Virus record (IMG/VR): IMGVR_UViG_3300021168_000052
Location: 1-42,479 of that record
Length of the DNA: 42,479 bases
DNA from: a virus
Reading direction: 5' to 3' (one strand)
In this document: one piece after another, positions 5,425 to 12,554 of the stretch
How the letters are laid out: every line of letters starts with the position of its first letter
How positions within the stretch are numbered: the stretch's first letter is position 1
The notes under the pieces: model-generated
What the model saw: only the letters and a program-made list of their open reading frames with translations
Told to the model about the DNA's origin: nothing
Database searches by the model: none
Made by a program: the position numbers and the translations under genes

Positions 5425-5987
5425 AACAGCTACGCGAGCACTGGCCGCTTCTAGCAGCCGCTACCCTGCTCATTCTCGCCGCAACCCTGGCCCGTGCCCA
5501 GGAGTACGAGATTACCGGCACCATCACAGCGCAGGGTAATGTCCCAGTGAACTACCCGGCACAGATCGATGGTGCTGTGGGGGATCCGGCAACGTTTTAC
5601 CTTACCATCAGTGGCGCTCAAGTGACCGACTCAAGTATTCAGATCATCCCGGTCTGGTACAACGGGATTGCCACTGTAGCCAATGGCGCACTTGATTCGG
5701 CTAGCCAAAGCATCGTGCTATCGCGCGGGGATATGGGCTCAACTGCCGTGTACGAGTCCTTCACCTTCAATGATGCGCCGAACACGCTGGAGGTGACCTT
5801 GACCGAATACCCGCACAATGGCGCTGCGATAAGCTTTGTTACCGACATCGGTAATGCGGTGGCGAGCATGGTGACGCCTTCCGCGCATGCGCTCGCAGCT
5901 CCCGAACTTGACCCTAATTGGTGGGCACCGGCCTTGACGTTCCTAGGCTGTGCGATTGCGGTGATGATGGCCAAGAAATGGCCTTAA
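5421..5987 (+). CDS. Secreted protein with C-terminal exosortase sorting signal, 188 aa
   Basis: Residues 1-26 are a Sec signal peptide (basic start, LLAAATLLILAATLA core, cleavage after Ala-Arg-Ala). Residues 27-160 are a beta-rich Thr/Ser/Ala/Gly exported domain without Cys. The C-terminus has the three parts of a CTERM sorting signal: a short motif Pro-Glu-Leu-Asp (161-164), a hydrophobic helix (about 167-183) and a basic end (Lys185-Lys186). The motif resembles the VPEID type handled by exosortase E and, more loosely, PEP-CTERM. The overlapping next gene is an exosortase, so this is very probably its substrate. By family knowledge, such proteins are cleaved at the motif and released or transferred at the cell surface. 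Ribosome site AAGGAG is seven bases upstream. Confidence 0.8.
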   Translation: MKQLREHWPLLAAATLLILAATLARAQEYEITGTITAQGNVPVNYPAQIDGAVGDPATFYLTISGAQVTDSSIQIIPVWYNGIATVANGALDSASQSIVLSRGDMGSTAVYESFTFNDAPNTLEVTLTEYPHNGAAISFVTDIGNAVASMVTPSAHALAAPELDPNWWAPALTFLGCAIAVMMAKKWP

Positions 5988-6535
5988 TTCACCCCCTGCT
6001 ACATTGGGGCCTGCGCTTTGCTATTACTTACGCCTTCTGTTGGGCTATCCTGCGCAGGCCGCTCTACGCAGTTCTACCAGCGGCGTTCGCTGTGGTGGCT
6101 ATCAAGGCAGCCCAAGCGCTCTGGGAGCCACTAGCGGGGCTTACCTTCGCGCTGGTGAGCCTTTTGCTACGCCCCTTCATGGCGCTCTACAGTGATCCTG
6201 CCACCCGCACGCTAGGTACCCCGCACTTCATGGTGCAGATAGCCGATGCCTGTTCAGGACTTGAGGGAATAGGCCTGATGCTGGTCTTTTGTACAGCTTA
6301 CCTTTGGTTCTGCCGGACGCAGTACCGCTTCCCAAAGGTGCTCACTATCGTGCCGGTAGGTGTTCTCACCGTCTATGGCTTAAACGTCCTGCGCATAGCC
6401 ATCCTCGTGCTGATCGGAGATGCGGGATATACAAAAGCCGCAGTCTTGGGCTTTCACTCACTCGCCGGGTGGGTGGGGTTTAATGTGACAGCTTTGGGGG
6501 TTGTTATACTAGCGCGTCACCTGAAGACTGCCTGA
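5978..6535 (+). CDS. Exosortase (XrtE-like core, no protease domain), 185 aa
   Basis: A polytopic membrane protein with several hydrophobic segments. It has the catalytic triad pattern of exosortases: Cys92 in ADACSGLEGIGLML, Arg139 in YGLNVLRIAIL and His160 in LGFHSLAGWVGF. The CSG-EGIGL wording is closest, from memory, to exosortase E, which usually carries a C-terminal CPBP protease domain that is absent here. It would act in the inner membrane as a transpeptidase-like sorting enzyme. The ATG at 5978 overlaps the substrate gene by ten bases; the earlier in-frame start at 5918 would lie well inside that gene. The gene ends convergently with the leftward lysis unit, overlapping it by 19 bases. 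Confidence 0.85.
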   Translation: MALIHPLLHWGLRFAITYAFCWAILRRPLYAVLPAAFAVVAIKAAQALWEPLAGLTFALVSLLLRPFMALYSDPATRTLGTPHFMVQIADACSGLEGIGLMLVFCTAYLWFCRTQYRFPKVLTIVPVGVLTVYGLNVLRIAILVLIGDAGYTKAAVLGFHSLAGWVGFNVTALGVVILARHLKTA

Positions 6536-6687
6536 TGCAGCACGATACCGCTCACCATGAGCGAAAGCAGCCAAAGGAACATGCCAACCCAACCCCAACT
6601 CACACGTGATGTCGGAAACAGATTGAAGCCTGCAAATAGCAGGCACGCCAGGGCCACCAATTGCAGAAGCAGCGGCAGAATATTCAT
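6517..6687 (-). CDS. Small two-helix membrane protein, 56 aa (holin candidate)
   Basis: MNILPLLLQLVALACLLFAG starts a first membrane helix (3-22). A short loop with Arg follows, then a second helix (about 33-52). The ribosome site is the best in the region (AAGGAGGA). The ATG overlaps the upstream stop (ATGA). It is the last gene of the leftward unit, beside other lysis-type genes. Size and topology fit a class II holin, but the family is not recognised. Confidence 0.6.
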   Translation of the reverse strand: MNILPLLLQLVALACLLFAGFNLFPTSRVSWGWVGMFLWLLSLMVSGIVLHQAVFR

Positions 6688-6896
6688 AGATCGTCCTCCT
6701 TCATGAGCCTCACCGTCATGCCGACTTCGGGCAGTGTAATCTTTTTGCCGTACAGTGCTTCATCGCTCGATTGTCCATACTTCAGATTATCTACCGCCTC
6801 GTACCAATCGGTGAGTTTCTTCGCAGGCAAACGGCTCCAATCAGTTTTTTCCAGCCGGCGCAGTTGCCGCTTTACACTGAGCCAGTAGGAGCCCAT
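6684..6896 (-). CDS. Hypothetical protein, 70 aa
   Basis: The product is basic (MGSYWLSVKRQLRRLEKTDW...), with no membrane segment and an acidic end (KEDDL). It overlaps the alpha/beta-hydrolase gene by 25 bases and the next start by four. I do not recognise it. Its place in the lysis region is the only functional hint. Confidence 0.55.
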   Translation of the reverse strand: MGSYWLSVKRQLRRLEKTDWSRLPAKKLTDWYEAVDNLKYGQSSDEALYGKKITLPEVGMTVRLMKEDDL

Positions 6897-7456
6897 TGTG
6901 TCCGCAGCCGATTGACCAAGAAAGGCCCCCAGTCCGCCAAATGGTTGAAAAAGTCACTGTGTCCTGAGACTACCGAGAGTCCCGATGTGCTCCCGCAATT
7001 GATGTTTGTGATGGCAGAATCTGCTCCCTCGTAGCCCGCATGGCCAAGTTCGCCCCACACCGGATCATCCAACCCAAGTTCTGCACCGATCTTTGCGGCC
7101 TCGGTAATCAGATCGCCCTTGTTAAAATACACATCGATCCAGGGGCATGAGCCGGGACGCACAATATTCTGTTCAAGTGCCCCATTGATGAAGATCGCGC
7201 CACCTAGCTTCAAACCAGTGAGGGAGTGCATCAAGTCGTAGGCGATCGCGCAGCCGTTGGAATGGCAGATAAAGATATCGCCTGCGGCAATGTAAGGCTT
7301 TAATGTGCCGACTACGCACGGGTTGATGATGCGTGACTCGGCCCCCAAGATCCACCCGTAATCCGGATATGCGATGGCGTCCGGTGCAAGATACGGGATT
7401 AAGCCCTCGATATGACTAGGGCCGGAGGTGCGGATGCCATGCAACAGGTGGATCAA
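6872..7456 (-). CDS. Alpha/beta-hydrolase (serine esterase/lipase-like), 194 aa
   Basis: The start VIHLLHGIRTSG has the first strand and the HG oxyanion motif of alpha/beta hydrolases. The nucleophile elbow is CHSNGCAIAY (the GxSxG position reads His-Ser-Asn-Gly, Ser66). A candidate catalytic His is in VSGHSDFF and a candidate Asp in YFNKGDLI. The start is TTG at 7456, immediately after the upstream stop; this fixes the first beta strand at the N-terminus. No signal peptide. In mycobacteriophages a lysis-locus esterase (LysB) attacks envelope lipid; a similar envelope role here is inference from position. Confidence 0.7.
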   Translation of the reverse strand: MIHLLHGIRTSGPSHIEGLIPYLAPDAIAYPDYGWILGAESRIINPCVVGTLKPYIAAGDIFICHSNGCAIAYDLMHSLTGLKLGGAIFINGALEQNIVRPGSCPWIDVYFNKGDLITEAAKIGAELGLDDPVWGELGHAGYEGADSAITNINCGSTSGLSVVSGHSDFFNHLADWGPFLVNRLRTQWAPTGSV

Positions 7457-7714
7457 TTACTTAATTGCCTGCAAGGATGTGATCCACGCGGCGATCTTCG
7501 CATTCGCAGCCGTTTGCACCGCTCCAATCTCGCTATTGGCAAGCCCAGGCAGTTGTAGTTCAATGGTGCCCAAGAGCATAGCCAAGGCCCCAGGGAACTT
7601 AACCGCAATCTGCGCAGGATCAGTACCTAGATTGGCTATGAAGACTTCAACACCTTGCAGCACAGCAACCAAACTGGGGACTGCTGCTGCAAGAATGGGG
7701 TTTGGGGTGGACAT
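7457..7714 (-). CDS. Small Ala/Leu-rich phage protein, 85 aa
   Basis: Start set at the ATG at 7714, with GGAG upstream, rather than the longer frame overlapping the upstream gene. The sequence is amphipathic and Ala/Leu/Ile-rich (PILAAAVPSLVAVLQGVEVFIANLG... ALAMLLGTIELQLPGL). I recall similar small proteins near phage lysis genes. It lacks a clear 20-residue membrane helix. Role unknown. Confidence 0.6.
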   Translation of the reverse strand: MSTPNPILAAAVPSLVAVLQGVEVFIANLGTDPAQIAVKFPGALAMLLGTIELQLPGLANSEIGAVQTAANAKIAAWITSLQAIK

Positions 7715-7724
7715 AAAAGGCTCC

Positions 7725-8411
7725 TTAATTGTTTGGAATAAAGTACGCTGCCACAGCGTAACAGAGTGTGGTGACGGCTGCGGCGAGCTCTGGACTGAGG
7801 GGGGTTTTAAAATACTGATCGCAGATTGCCACAATGATCTGGGCGGCAGCTTGGCCGACGATACCGCCGGTAATGAGTTTGCGGCTTGGGATCCACTTAT
7901 TTGAGATTGGATCTGGTTCTGGCATAGGAATCACCTGTGGCGCCGCGGGTGCGGCAGTTGGTTCTGGCTGCGTGGTCGGTGCGATCGGCTCGGCAGGGGC
8001 CGCTACAGAAGGCTTAACGCCGTCTAACTCGATACCGGCAATGATCACACTATCATCATACGGGCAGAAGCCCAATTCCTGCACCGTAATGGCATGGAGC
8101 AGCGCCGACATTTGCGCAGGAAGCACTAAAGGGCCATTCTGGCCCATACGCGCCTCAACTGCGGCAATATAGGCCTTCGTATTGTTCTCAGCGGGGGGTG
8201 CCCAGTGCGAACAGACATCCGCCACGGTGGTTTTGCCCGCCACGTAATGGCGCATGATGATGTGATTGGATGCGCGGTAGCCATATTGCGGTGCCTGAAA
8301 CTCAACGAACTGCGCATCGGATTGCACCGGGGTTTGGCCCACCCACGTTTGATTCGGCTCGCGCCTGATATCGGTGGGGTTGTTCAACCGTTCGCCGCGC
8401 GGTTCAGTCAT
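7725..8411 (-). CDS. P5-like putative lysin fused to a holin-like membrane tail, 228 aa
   Basis: The N-terminal part (RGERLNNPTDIRREPNQTWVG... FVEFQAPQYGYRAS... VADVCSHWAPPAENNTKAYI) matches, from memory, the phage 'structural protein P5'-like family, often placed with peptidoglycan-degrading virion proteins. A Pro/Ala-rich linker (about residues 135-168) follows. The C-terminus then has two hydrophobic segments (SRKLITGGIVGQAAAQIIVAI and LSPELAAAVTTLCYAVAAYFI) resembling a small phage holin domain (PF16083-like). The combination suggests a membrane-anchored cell-wall enzyme or an enzyme-holin fusion. The active site is not certain. Confidence 0.65.
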   Translation of the reverse strand: MTEPRGERLNNPTDIRREPNQTWVGQTPVQSDAQFVEFQAPQYGYRASNHIIMRHYVAGKTTVADVCSHWAPPAENNTKAYIAAVEARMGQNGPLVLPAQMSALLHAITVQELGFCPYDDSVIIAGIELDGVKPSVAAPAEPIAPTTQPEPTAAPAAPQVIPMPEPDPISNKWIPSRKLITGGIVGQAAAQIIVAICDQYFKTPLSPELAAAVTTLCYAVAAYFIPNN

Positions 8412-8614
8412 TTAACCCGATCCTGTTCTTCTTTTACACCCTCTGCTTTCGAGGCCTCAGCGGTGAGTTTCAGCAACTTGTCCATCTTTGAGTTTGTGGC
8501 CGCGTGCACCGTTTCGACTTTGGTATCCACTTGTGCGACCTTGCGCGTAACCCTTAAAACTCCGATCAGCGTAGCTATTGAGGTGATAAATTGTGCAACT
8601 TCGGTAAGGTTCAT
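8408..8614 (-). CDS. Small membrane protein with coiled tail, 68 aa (lysis accessory)
   Basis: One N-terminal hydrophobic segment (VAQFITSIATLIGVLRV) is followed by a charged helix (VDTKVETVHAATNSKMDKLLKLTAEASKAEGVKEEQDR). This layout is common in phage lysis cassettes; inner-membrane spanin-like or antiholin-like roles are possible. There are 4-base overlaps with both neighbours. Confidence 0.6.
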   Translation of the reverse strand: MNLTEVAQFITSIATLIGVLRVTRKVAQVDTKVETVHAATNSKMDKLLKLTAEASKAEGVKEEQDRVK

Positions 8615-8913
8615 TTCACACGCCCCATGACGATAAGATTGACCTGAGCCTGAATGGCCTGCACCTGCCCGTACACGATGACCTCGCCCGTAATGGCACC
8701 AGCCACCAGGATGACCAGTATCGAGAGCATCGCATTGATGAACTTGGTCGAGCCGTTAAAGCCGCTCGAGGCCACAATGCGCTGGGCAGTTCTATGGACC
8801 CACGCATACTCGCGCGGGCTTAATGACTTGCCGTACTTGGCCTCCCACTCGGCACGCAAGCCAGCCCGGTCGTAGAGTTCCCGGTCAGTCATTTCGCGGG
8901 CATCGGTGCTCAC
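8611..8913 (-). CDS. Membrane protein, 100 aa (holin or lysis accessory candidate)
   Basis: The N-terminal half is soluble (MTDRELYDRAGLRAEWEAKYGKSLSPREYAWVHRT). One strong membrane helix follows at about residues 61-84 (INAMLSILVILVAGAITGEVIVYG), then a short tail. It is the first gene of the lysis group, after a ~50-base gap from the tail-spike gene. Holin identity is unproven. Confidence 0.55.
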   Translation of the reverse strand: MSTDAREMTDRELYDRAGLRAEWEAKYGKSLSPREYAWVHRTAQRIVASSGFNGSTKFINAMLSILVILVAGAITGEVIVYGQVQAIQAQVNLIVMGRVK

Positions 8914-8965
8914 AAAAGCACGCTATGCCACAAGAAATCAATGAAAGGGATGGAATTGCACATAA

Positions 8966-10546
8966 TCACATCCACGATACATCCACCGTAATATCCCTAG
9001 CGCTGCCAAGGTTGTTGGTGACAATGTAGGCAGTAGCGCCACCGCTCCAAGAGACGCTCAATTTCCCGGCAGTCACGGCTGCGACAAAATTGGTGCTACC
9101 TGATATCAAGAGCGTCGCCGACCCTGTAGCCAAGATAAGGCCTCCTTCTATAGCGCCACCACCAGCGGATGCGGCGACTGTCACGATAGCCGTACTTGTG
9201 GCCGATCCTGGAATGATGAAGTTTGCGGCATTGGCAACCGCAGTACGCTTACCGACCCACTTACGACCCTCGTAGAGCCGCATTCCGCGGTCTATCTGAT
9301 AATTCACATCCGTGTACTGATAGATGCAAGTCTGCGGGTTGCTGGTCGCGCCCAAGATTAGATCGTTACTGCCGAAGATCTTTTCCATGTTCGTAAGCGT
9401 AGTGGCGGCAGGGTCCAAATTCGTATTGATCGTGACTAATTGATCAGAGGTTCCGCCCGTGCGGGCCACCATCGTAATACCAACACCGCCAACCGAGAGA
9501 TTCACGTTCTCAAGTGTCACCCAGTGCACACCATCAAAGTGAAAGCCGCCAGAGGTTGTACCAATAAGTCCGAAGGTGCCATCGCGTATAGAGACGTTGG
9601 TCACATAGTCATTGGTCGGGCCACCGGAGCTGCCACCTGTTTTGATATAGATCGTCTCGCCAGCACTTGAACCGCTTGTTTGCTCGCGGCGGATGTTTTC
9701 AAAGACAAGATTACCGCCAACACCTAGCGTGGTTCCCGCACCCGTATCGCTCCAATAAAACCCATGTGTGCCTCCTAGCCAGACTTGCGTGCCGACAAAC
9801 TTTAAATTGCTGATGGAGGTCGATGCGGCGCCAACCAACACATTGATGAGCGGTTGTGTATCGTTGCTCGACTGCATCTCAAGGCCGCGAAATTCACTGT
9901 GATCGCAGCCATCGCCGGCAATGCCAGATGGATTGCCGAGAATGATTGGTTGTACATTGACGCACCAGACATTCTCAAAAGTATTGTTCTCATGCCCACG
10001 GTATTCGAGTGATACTCCACCAGTGGTCCCAGTATTGTCATAAAGCGTAATATCTCGATAGTGACTGTACTGGGTATAAATCACCTTCATCAAGGTGATG
10101 GCACCAGAACCAGAATTCCTCAAAATACCGATGCCCTCTACTTGAATGTTGGCGATGACTGTAGAGGTTGGAACATTATTGCCGATCTGTAGTACGGTGA
10201 AGGAAGAAGCGCCTCCAGCCACGCTCAATCGAGAAACGTCCGAACCATCCCCATAGATGCGTAATTTGCTATAGGTAATTGGCGGCAATGCGCCGCTAAT
10301 AAGATAAATACCACCTGGCAGATATGCTGCTCTAAAAGACTGTCCTGCAAGGGGACCGACTTGATTGATTGCATTTATCCAATTGGTGAGTGCAGTTGTG
10401 GAATCGGCCACCCCAGTAGGATCAGCTTTATAATACAACGCATTAATCGGCGCGCTAGTAAGTGGAGGAATGTCCTGACCAAGAGCTGTGCGAAGAGAAG
10501 CAGGACTTTGGTTTAAGTAATACTGATTGCCGGTATTGAGCGCCAT
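8966..10546 (-). CDS. Tail spike, pectate-lyase-like beta-helix, 526 aa
   Basis: The short N-terminal part (MALNTGNQYYLNQSPASLRTALGQ) is probably the virion-attachment segment. Residues ~35-75 (YYKADPTGVADSTTALTNWINAIN... AAYLPGGIYLISGAL) are the hallmark start of the Pectate_lyase_3 / right-handed beta-helix family. A long repetitive beta-helix with Asn/Gly/Thr turns follows, then a small C-terminal beta domain. Such spikes bind and often cleave host surface polysaccharide. I cannot assign catalytic residues. It sits in a fibre cluster with the two preceding genes. Confidence 0.8.
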   Translation of the reverse strand: MALNTGNQYYLNQSPASLRTALGQDIPPLTSAPINALYYKADPTGVADSTTALTNWINAINQVGPLAGQSFRAAYLPGGIYLISGALPPITYSKLRIYGDGSDVSRLSVAGGASSFTVLQIGNNVPTSTVIANIQVEGIGILRNSGSGAITLMKVIYTQYSHYRDITLYDNTGTTGGVSLEYRGHENNTFENVWCVNVQPIILGNPSGIAGDGCDHSEFRGLEMQSSNDTQPLINVLVGAASTSISNLKFVGTQVWLGGTHGFYWSDTGAGTTLGVGGNLVFENIRREQTSGSSAGETIYIKTGGSSGGPTNDYVTNVSIRDGTFGLIGTTSGGFHFDGVHWVTLENVNLSVGGVGITMVARTGGTSDQLVTINTNLDPAATTLTNMEKIFGSNDLILGATSNPQTCIYQYTDVNYQIDRGMRLYEGRKWVGKRTAVANAANFIIPGSATSTAIVTVAASAGGGAIEGGLILATGSATLLISGSTNFVAAVTAGKLSVSWSGGATAYIVTNNLGSARDITVDVSWM

Positions 10547-11133
10547 CAGGAGTAACTAAAAGAAACTTGCCCTGTCCCACCAGCAGTTGAACTTCCTGCT
10601 CCAGTCCCTGCCCCACCACCGCCCGGAATACCGCCTCCTGGGCTTCCCCCTCCAGTTCCATTGCCATTATTTCCGCCAGCCCCAGGACTTCCTGCCGTGC
10701 CATTTGCGCCGCTGTTATTCGCTGTTGTTCCTCCGCTTGCAGTGCCGCCGGTTCCACCAGCACCGCCTGCCACCCCACCTCCTCCACCATTGGCAGTCAT
10801 GGTGGTCAGTGCTTGGGTGCCAGCGCTCACAGAGCTCCCAGTGCCTGGATGGCCACCATTGGTAGGCGTTACCGAAATGCCTCCTGGCCCCACCGTAAAG
10901 ATAAAGGTTAGTCCTGGAGTGACAGAAATCGCATCACTTTCAGAATATCCGCCTCCCCCACCGCCGGCGGCATTCGTGACGTCCGCAGCCCCTGAGCCGC
11001 CGCCGCCCCATACTTTGATCGTGCAGAGTGTAGCGCCTAAGGGAATCGTCTCAGAGGCCCCCGTCCCACTCGTATAAGTATTGGTGATGGGCGTGAAAGG
11101 CACACCTGCTAGCAGCATCTGCTGAATGCTCAT
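10546..11133 (-). CDS. Glycine-rich receptor-binding/tail protein, 195 aa
   Basis: Start at the ATG overlapping the previous stop by one base (TGATG at 11135-11131); a longer frame from 11163 is less likely. Residues ~35-60 (ASETIPLGATLCTIKVWGGGGSG) are typical of the glycine-rich domain of phage tail adhesins, followed by >100 residues of Gly/Thr/Ala/Ser clusters. Poly-glycine-II sandwiches of this kind form the host-binding tips of T-even gp38-type adhesins. High variability of the Gly loops is expected. Confidence 0.7.
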   Translation of the reverse strand: MSIQQMLLAGVPFTPITNTYTSGTGASETIPLGATLCTIKVWGGGGSGAADVTNAAGGGGGGYSESDAISVTPGLTFIFTVGPGGISVTPTNGGHPGTGSSVSAGTQALTTMTANGGGGGVAGGAGGTGGTASGGTTANNSGANGTAGSPGAGGNNGNGTGGGSPGGGIPGGGGAGTGAGSSTAGGTGQVSFSYS

Positions 11134-12002
11134 CAGGTCAATCCAGTACCTGAAATGATCCAAGCAGTAGCTGCATATTTAAGCAGCGTTGCAACACCGG
11201 CCGCTGCAAGACTGCGTGTCCCTGTGCCGCCTCCTTGTGCCCAGGTCAAGGTATCTGAATTGATGGCAATCTGAGTACCGGTGACCCCAGGCTCTGCCAG
11301 TACCGTAATGGCTGTACCGATCGGATATGCCACACTGGCATTCGCTGCAATGGTGACGGTTTTGCTGTTGGTGCTGACCGCGATATGTTTATTGGCATCG
11401 GCAAGAACTGTGACGTAACTGACCGCCTGGAGATTCTGCGGAATGCCGGCATAGACCGGGTTGCCATTGGTAAAGAGAGTCTGCGCGTTGATTGAGCCTA
11501 AGCCTTGGGTGCCACCCGTGGGTGCCCCCACCGTAGCTCCCCCATCGCCGTAGACCACGAATAAGCCAGTTCCTGCATGGTTTTCAACCGCTAATGCAGC
11601 ATCGGCGCTGGTAAAGCCTGCCTGAATGATCAGGCCATATGAATTGCCGCTGCTATTAGCTCCTATGATCAGGGTCGCATAAGACCCTGCTACTGCGGTA
11701 ACCGTCCAAGCGGTCCCCGCAGCAGGAGGCCCTACAGCCCCGCTTAACGTGGTCACGCTCTGGGCTGTCATATTGAGCCAGGAGCGGGCCGCTGAGCCTA
11801 AGTTATAGGATAGAGTGGACCCAGGCAGGAAGTCGGCTGCCATTCGGCCCTGGCCGTCGCGGGTTACACAGATCGATAGAGCCGCGGCCTCCCCGTTCAT
11901 CTCCGTATCGAAGCGGGATGCGGTTATGGCAATACCGTTGCTGGCATCCTGAACCCAGGAGTAAGATCGGACGTAGTTGCCATTGCCATCATAGGCAGCC
12001 AT
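11133..12002 (-). CDS. Tail fibre protein, 289 aa
   Basis: MAAYDGNGNYVRSYSWVQDASNGIAITASRFDTEMN is a conserved N-terminal segment of phage tail/fibre proteins. The rest is Ala/Thr/Gly-rich beta structure, including an LGSAARSWLNMTAQ unit like fibre registration repeats. Start chosen at the ATG at 12002 with GGAG ten bases upstream; a TTG at 12011 lies too close to that site. The last base overlaps the next gene. Confidence 0.75.
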   Translation of the reverse strand: MAAYDGNGNYVRSYSWVQDASNGIAITASRFDTEMNGEAAALSICVTRDGQGRMAADFLPGSTLSYNLGSAARSWLNMTAQSVTTLSGAVGPPAAGTAWTVTAVAGSYATLIIGANSSGNSYGLIIQAGFTSADAALAVENHAGTGLFVVYGDGGATVGAPTGGTQGLGSINAQTLFTNGNPVYAGIPQNLQAVSYVTVLADANKHIAVSTNSKTVTIAANASVAYPIGTAITVLAEPGVTGTQIAINSDTLTWAQGGGTGTRSLAAAGVATLLKYAATAWIISGTGLT

Positions 12003-12005
12003 AAT

Positions 12006-12034
12006 TTGCAATCTCCATGCTCATTAAGTAATAT
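12006..12034 (+). promoter_or_regulatory. Candidate promoter for the HNH gene
   Basis: TTGCAA (12006-12011), a 17-base gap and TAATAT (12029-12034) place the expected transcription start at about the ATG at 12041, so the mRNA would be leaderless. Each box is a 4/6 match. Moderate support only. Confidence 0.4.
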
Positions 12035-12040
12035 TTAGAC

Positions 12041-12484
12041 ATGGCATACCAACCTAAAAAAATAGTGCTTTGCACGGTTTGTGGTCAATTAGCAATTGCA
12101 AGACGGCTTTGTCGATCGCATTACAATGCCGCCCAAGCAAGCAAAAGCCTTGTATTGCATTCAAAACTTGGGCCAGAGGATGTTTTTGATACACGGTATA
12201 AAATAATGCCGTCTGGTTGCTGGGAATGGATAGGTAGTAAAAATGATTTTGGCTATGGTTTACTTTTGATCGATAAAGTACAGATTCGTGCCCATCGCTA
12301 TTCCTATGAAAGATCAAAAGGACCAATCCCAAGAGGATTGGTTATCATGCACAGCTGCGATAATCCACCATGCGTGAATCCAGATCATTTAAGTCTTGGT
12401 ACTCGACTTGAAAATAATAGAGATGCCGCTCATAAAGGTCGCACACCAAGTGGTTCTAGACATTGGAATTACAAAGGGCCTTAA
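12041..12484 (+). CDS. HNH homing-type endonuclease, 147 aa
   Basis: The N-terminal zinc knuckle is C11-C14...C24-H27 (CTVCGQLAIARRLCRSHY). The HNH_3 core follows: GCWEWIGSKNDFGYG, then HRYSYERSKG, then MHSCDNPPCVNPDHLSLGT with the metal-binding His/Asn/His and Cys pairs. It is the only gene on the plus strand inside the leftward virion operon and is visibly AT-richer than its neighbours, both signs of a mobile homing gene. It sits between a fibre gene and an internal protein gene without disrupting either. It has no ribosome site, in line with a leaderless message. Confidence 0.85.
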   Translation: MAYQPKKIVLCTVCGQLAIARRLCRSHYNAAQASKSLVLHSKLGPEDVFDTRYKIMPSGCWEWIGSKNDFGYGLLLIDKVQIRAHRYSYERSKGPIPRGLVIMHSCDNPPCVNPDHLSLGTRLENNRDAAHKGRTPSGSRHWNYKGP

Positions 12485-12554
12485 ATATGTGGGCATTACA
12501 ATTATTTTTGCAGATTTTCCTCATCTATATAGCTATGCAATATTTAAGCGAAGA

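Noticed and set aside
6517-6535. Bidirectional terminator at the convergent junction
   Set aside because: No clear stem with T-run is visible; the two convergent genes simply overlap by 19 bases.
7834-8172. Plus-strand ORF of 112 codons over the lysin gene
   Set aside because: Antisense, no ribosome site, and the minus-strand frame has recognisable domains.
10587-11077. Pro/Pro-rich plus-strand ORFs over the Gly-rich gene
   Set aside because: They are the antisense of Gly-rich codons, which give Pro-rich frames; there are no ribosome sites or plausible domains.
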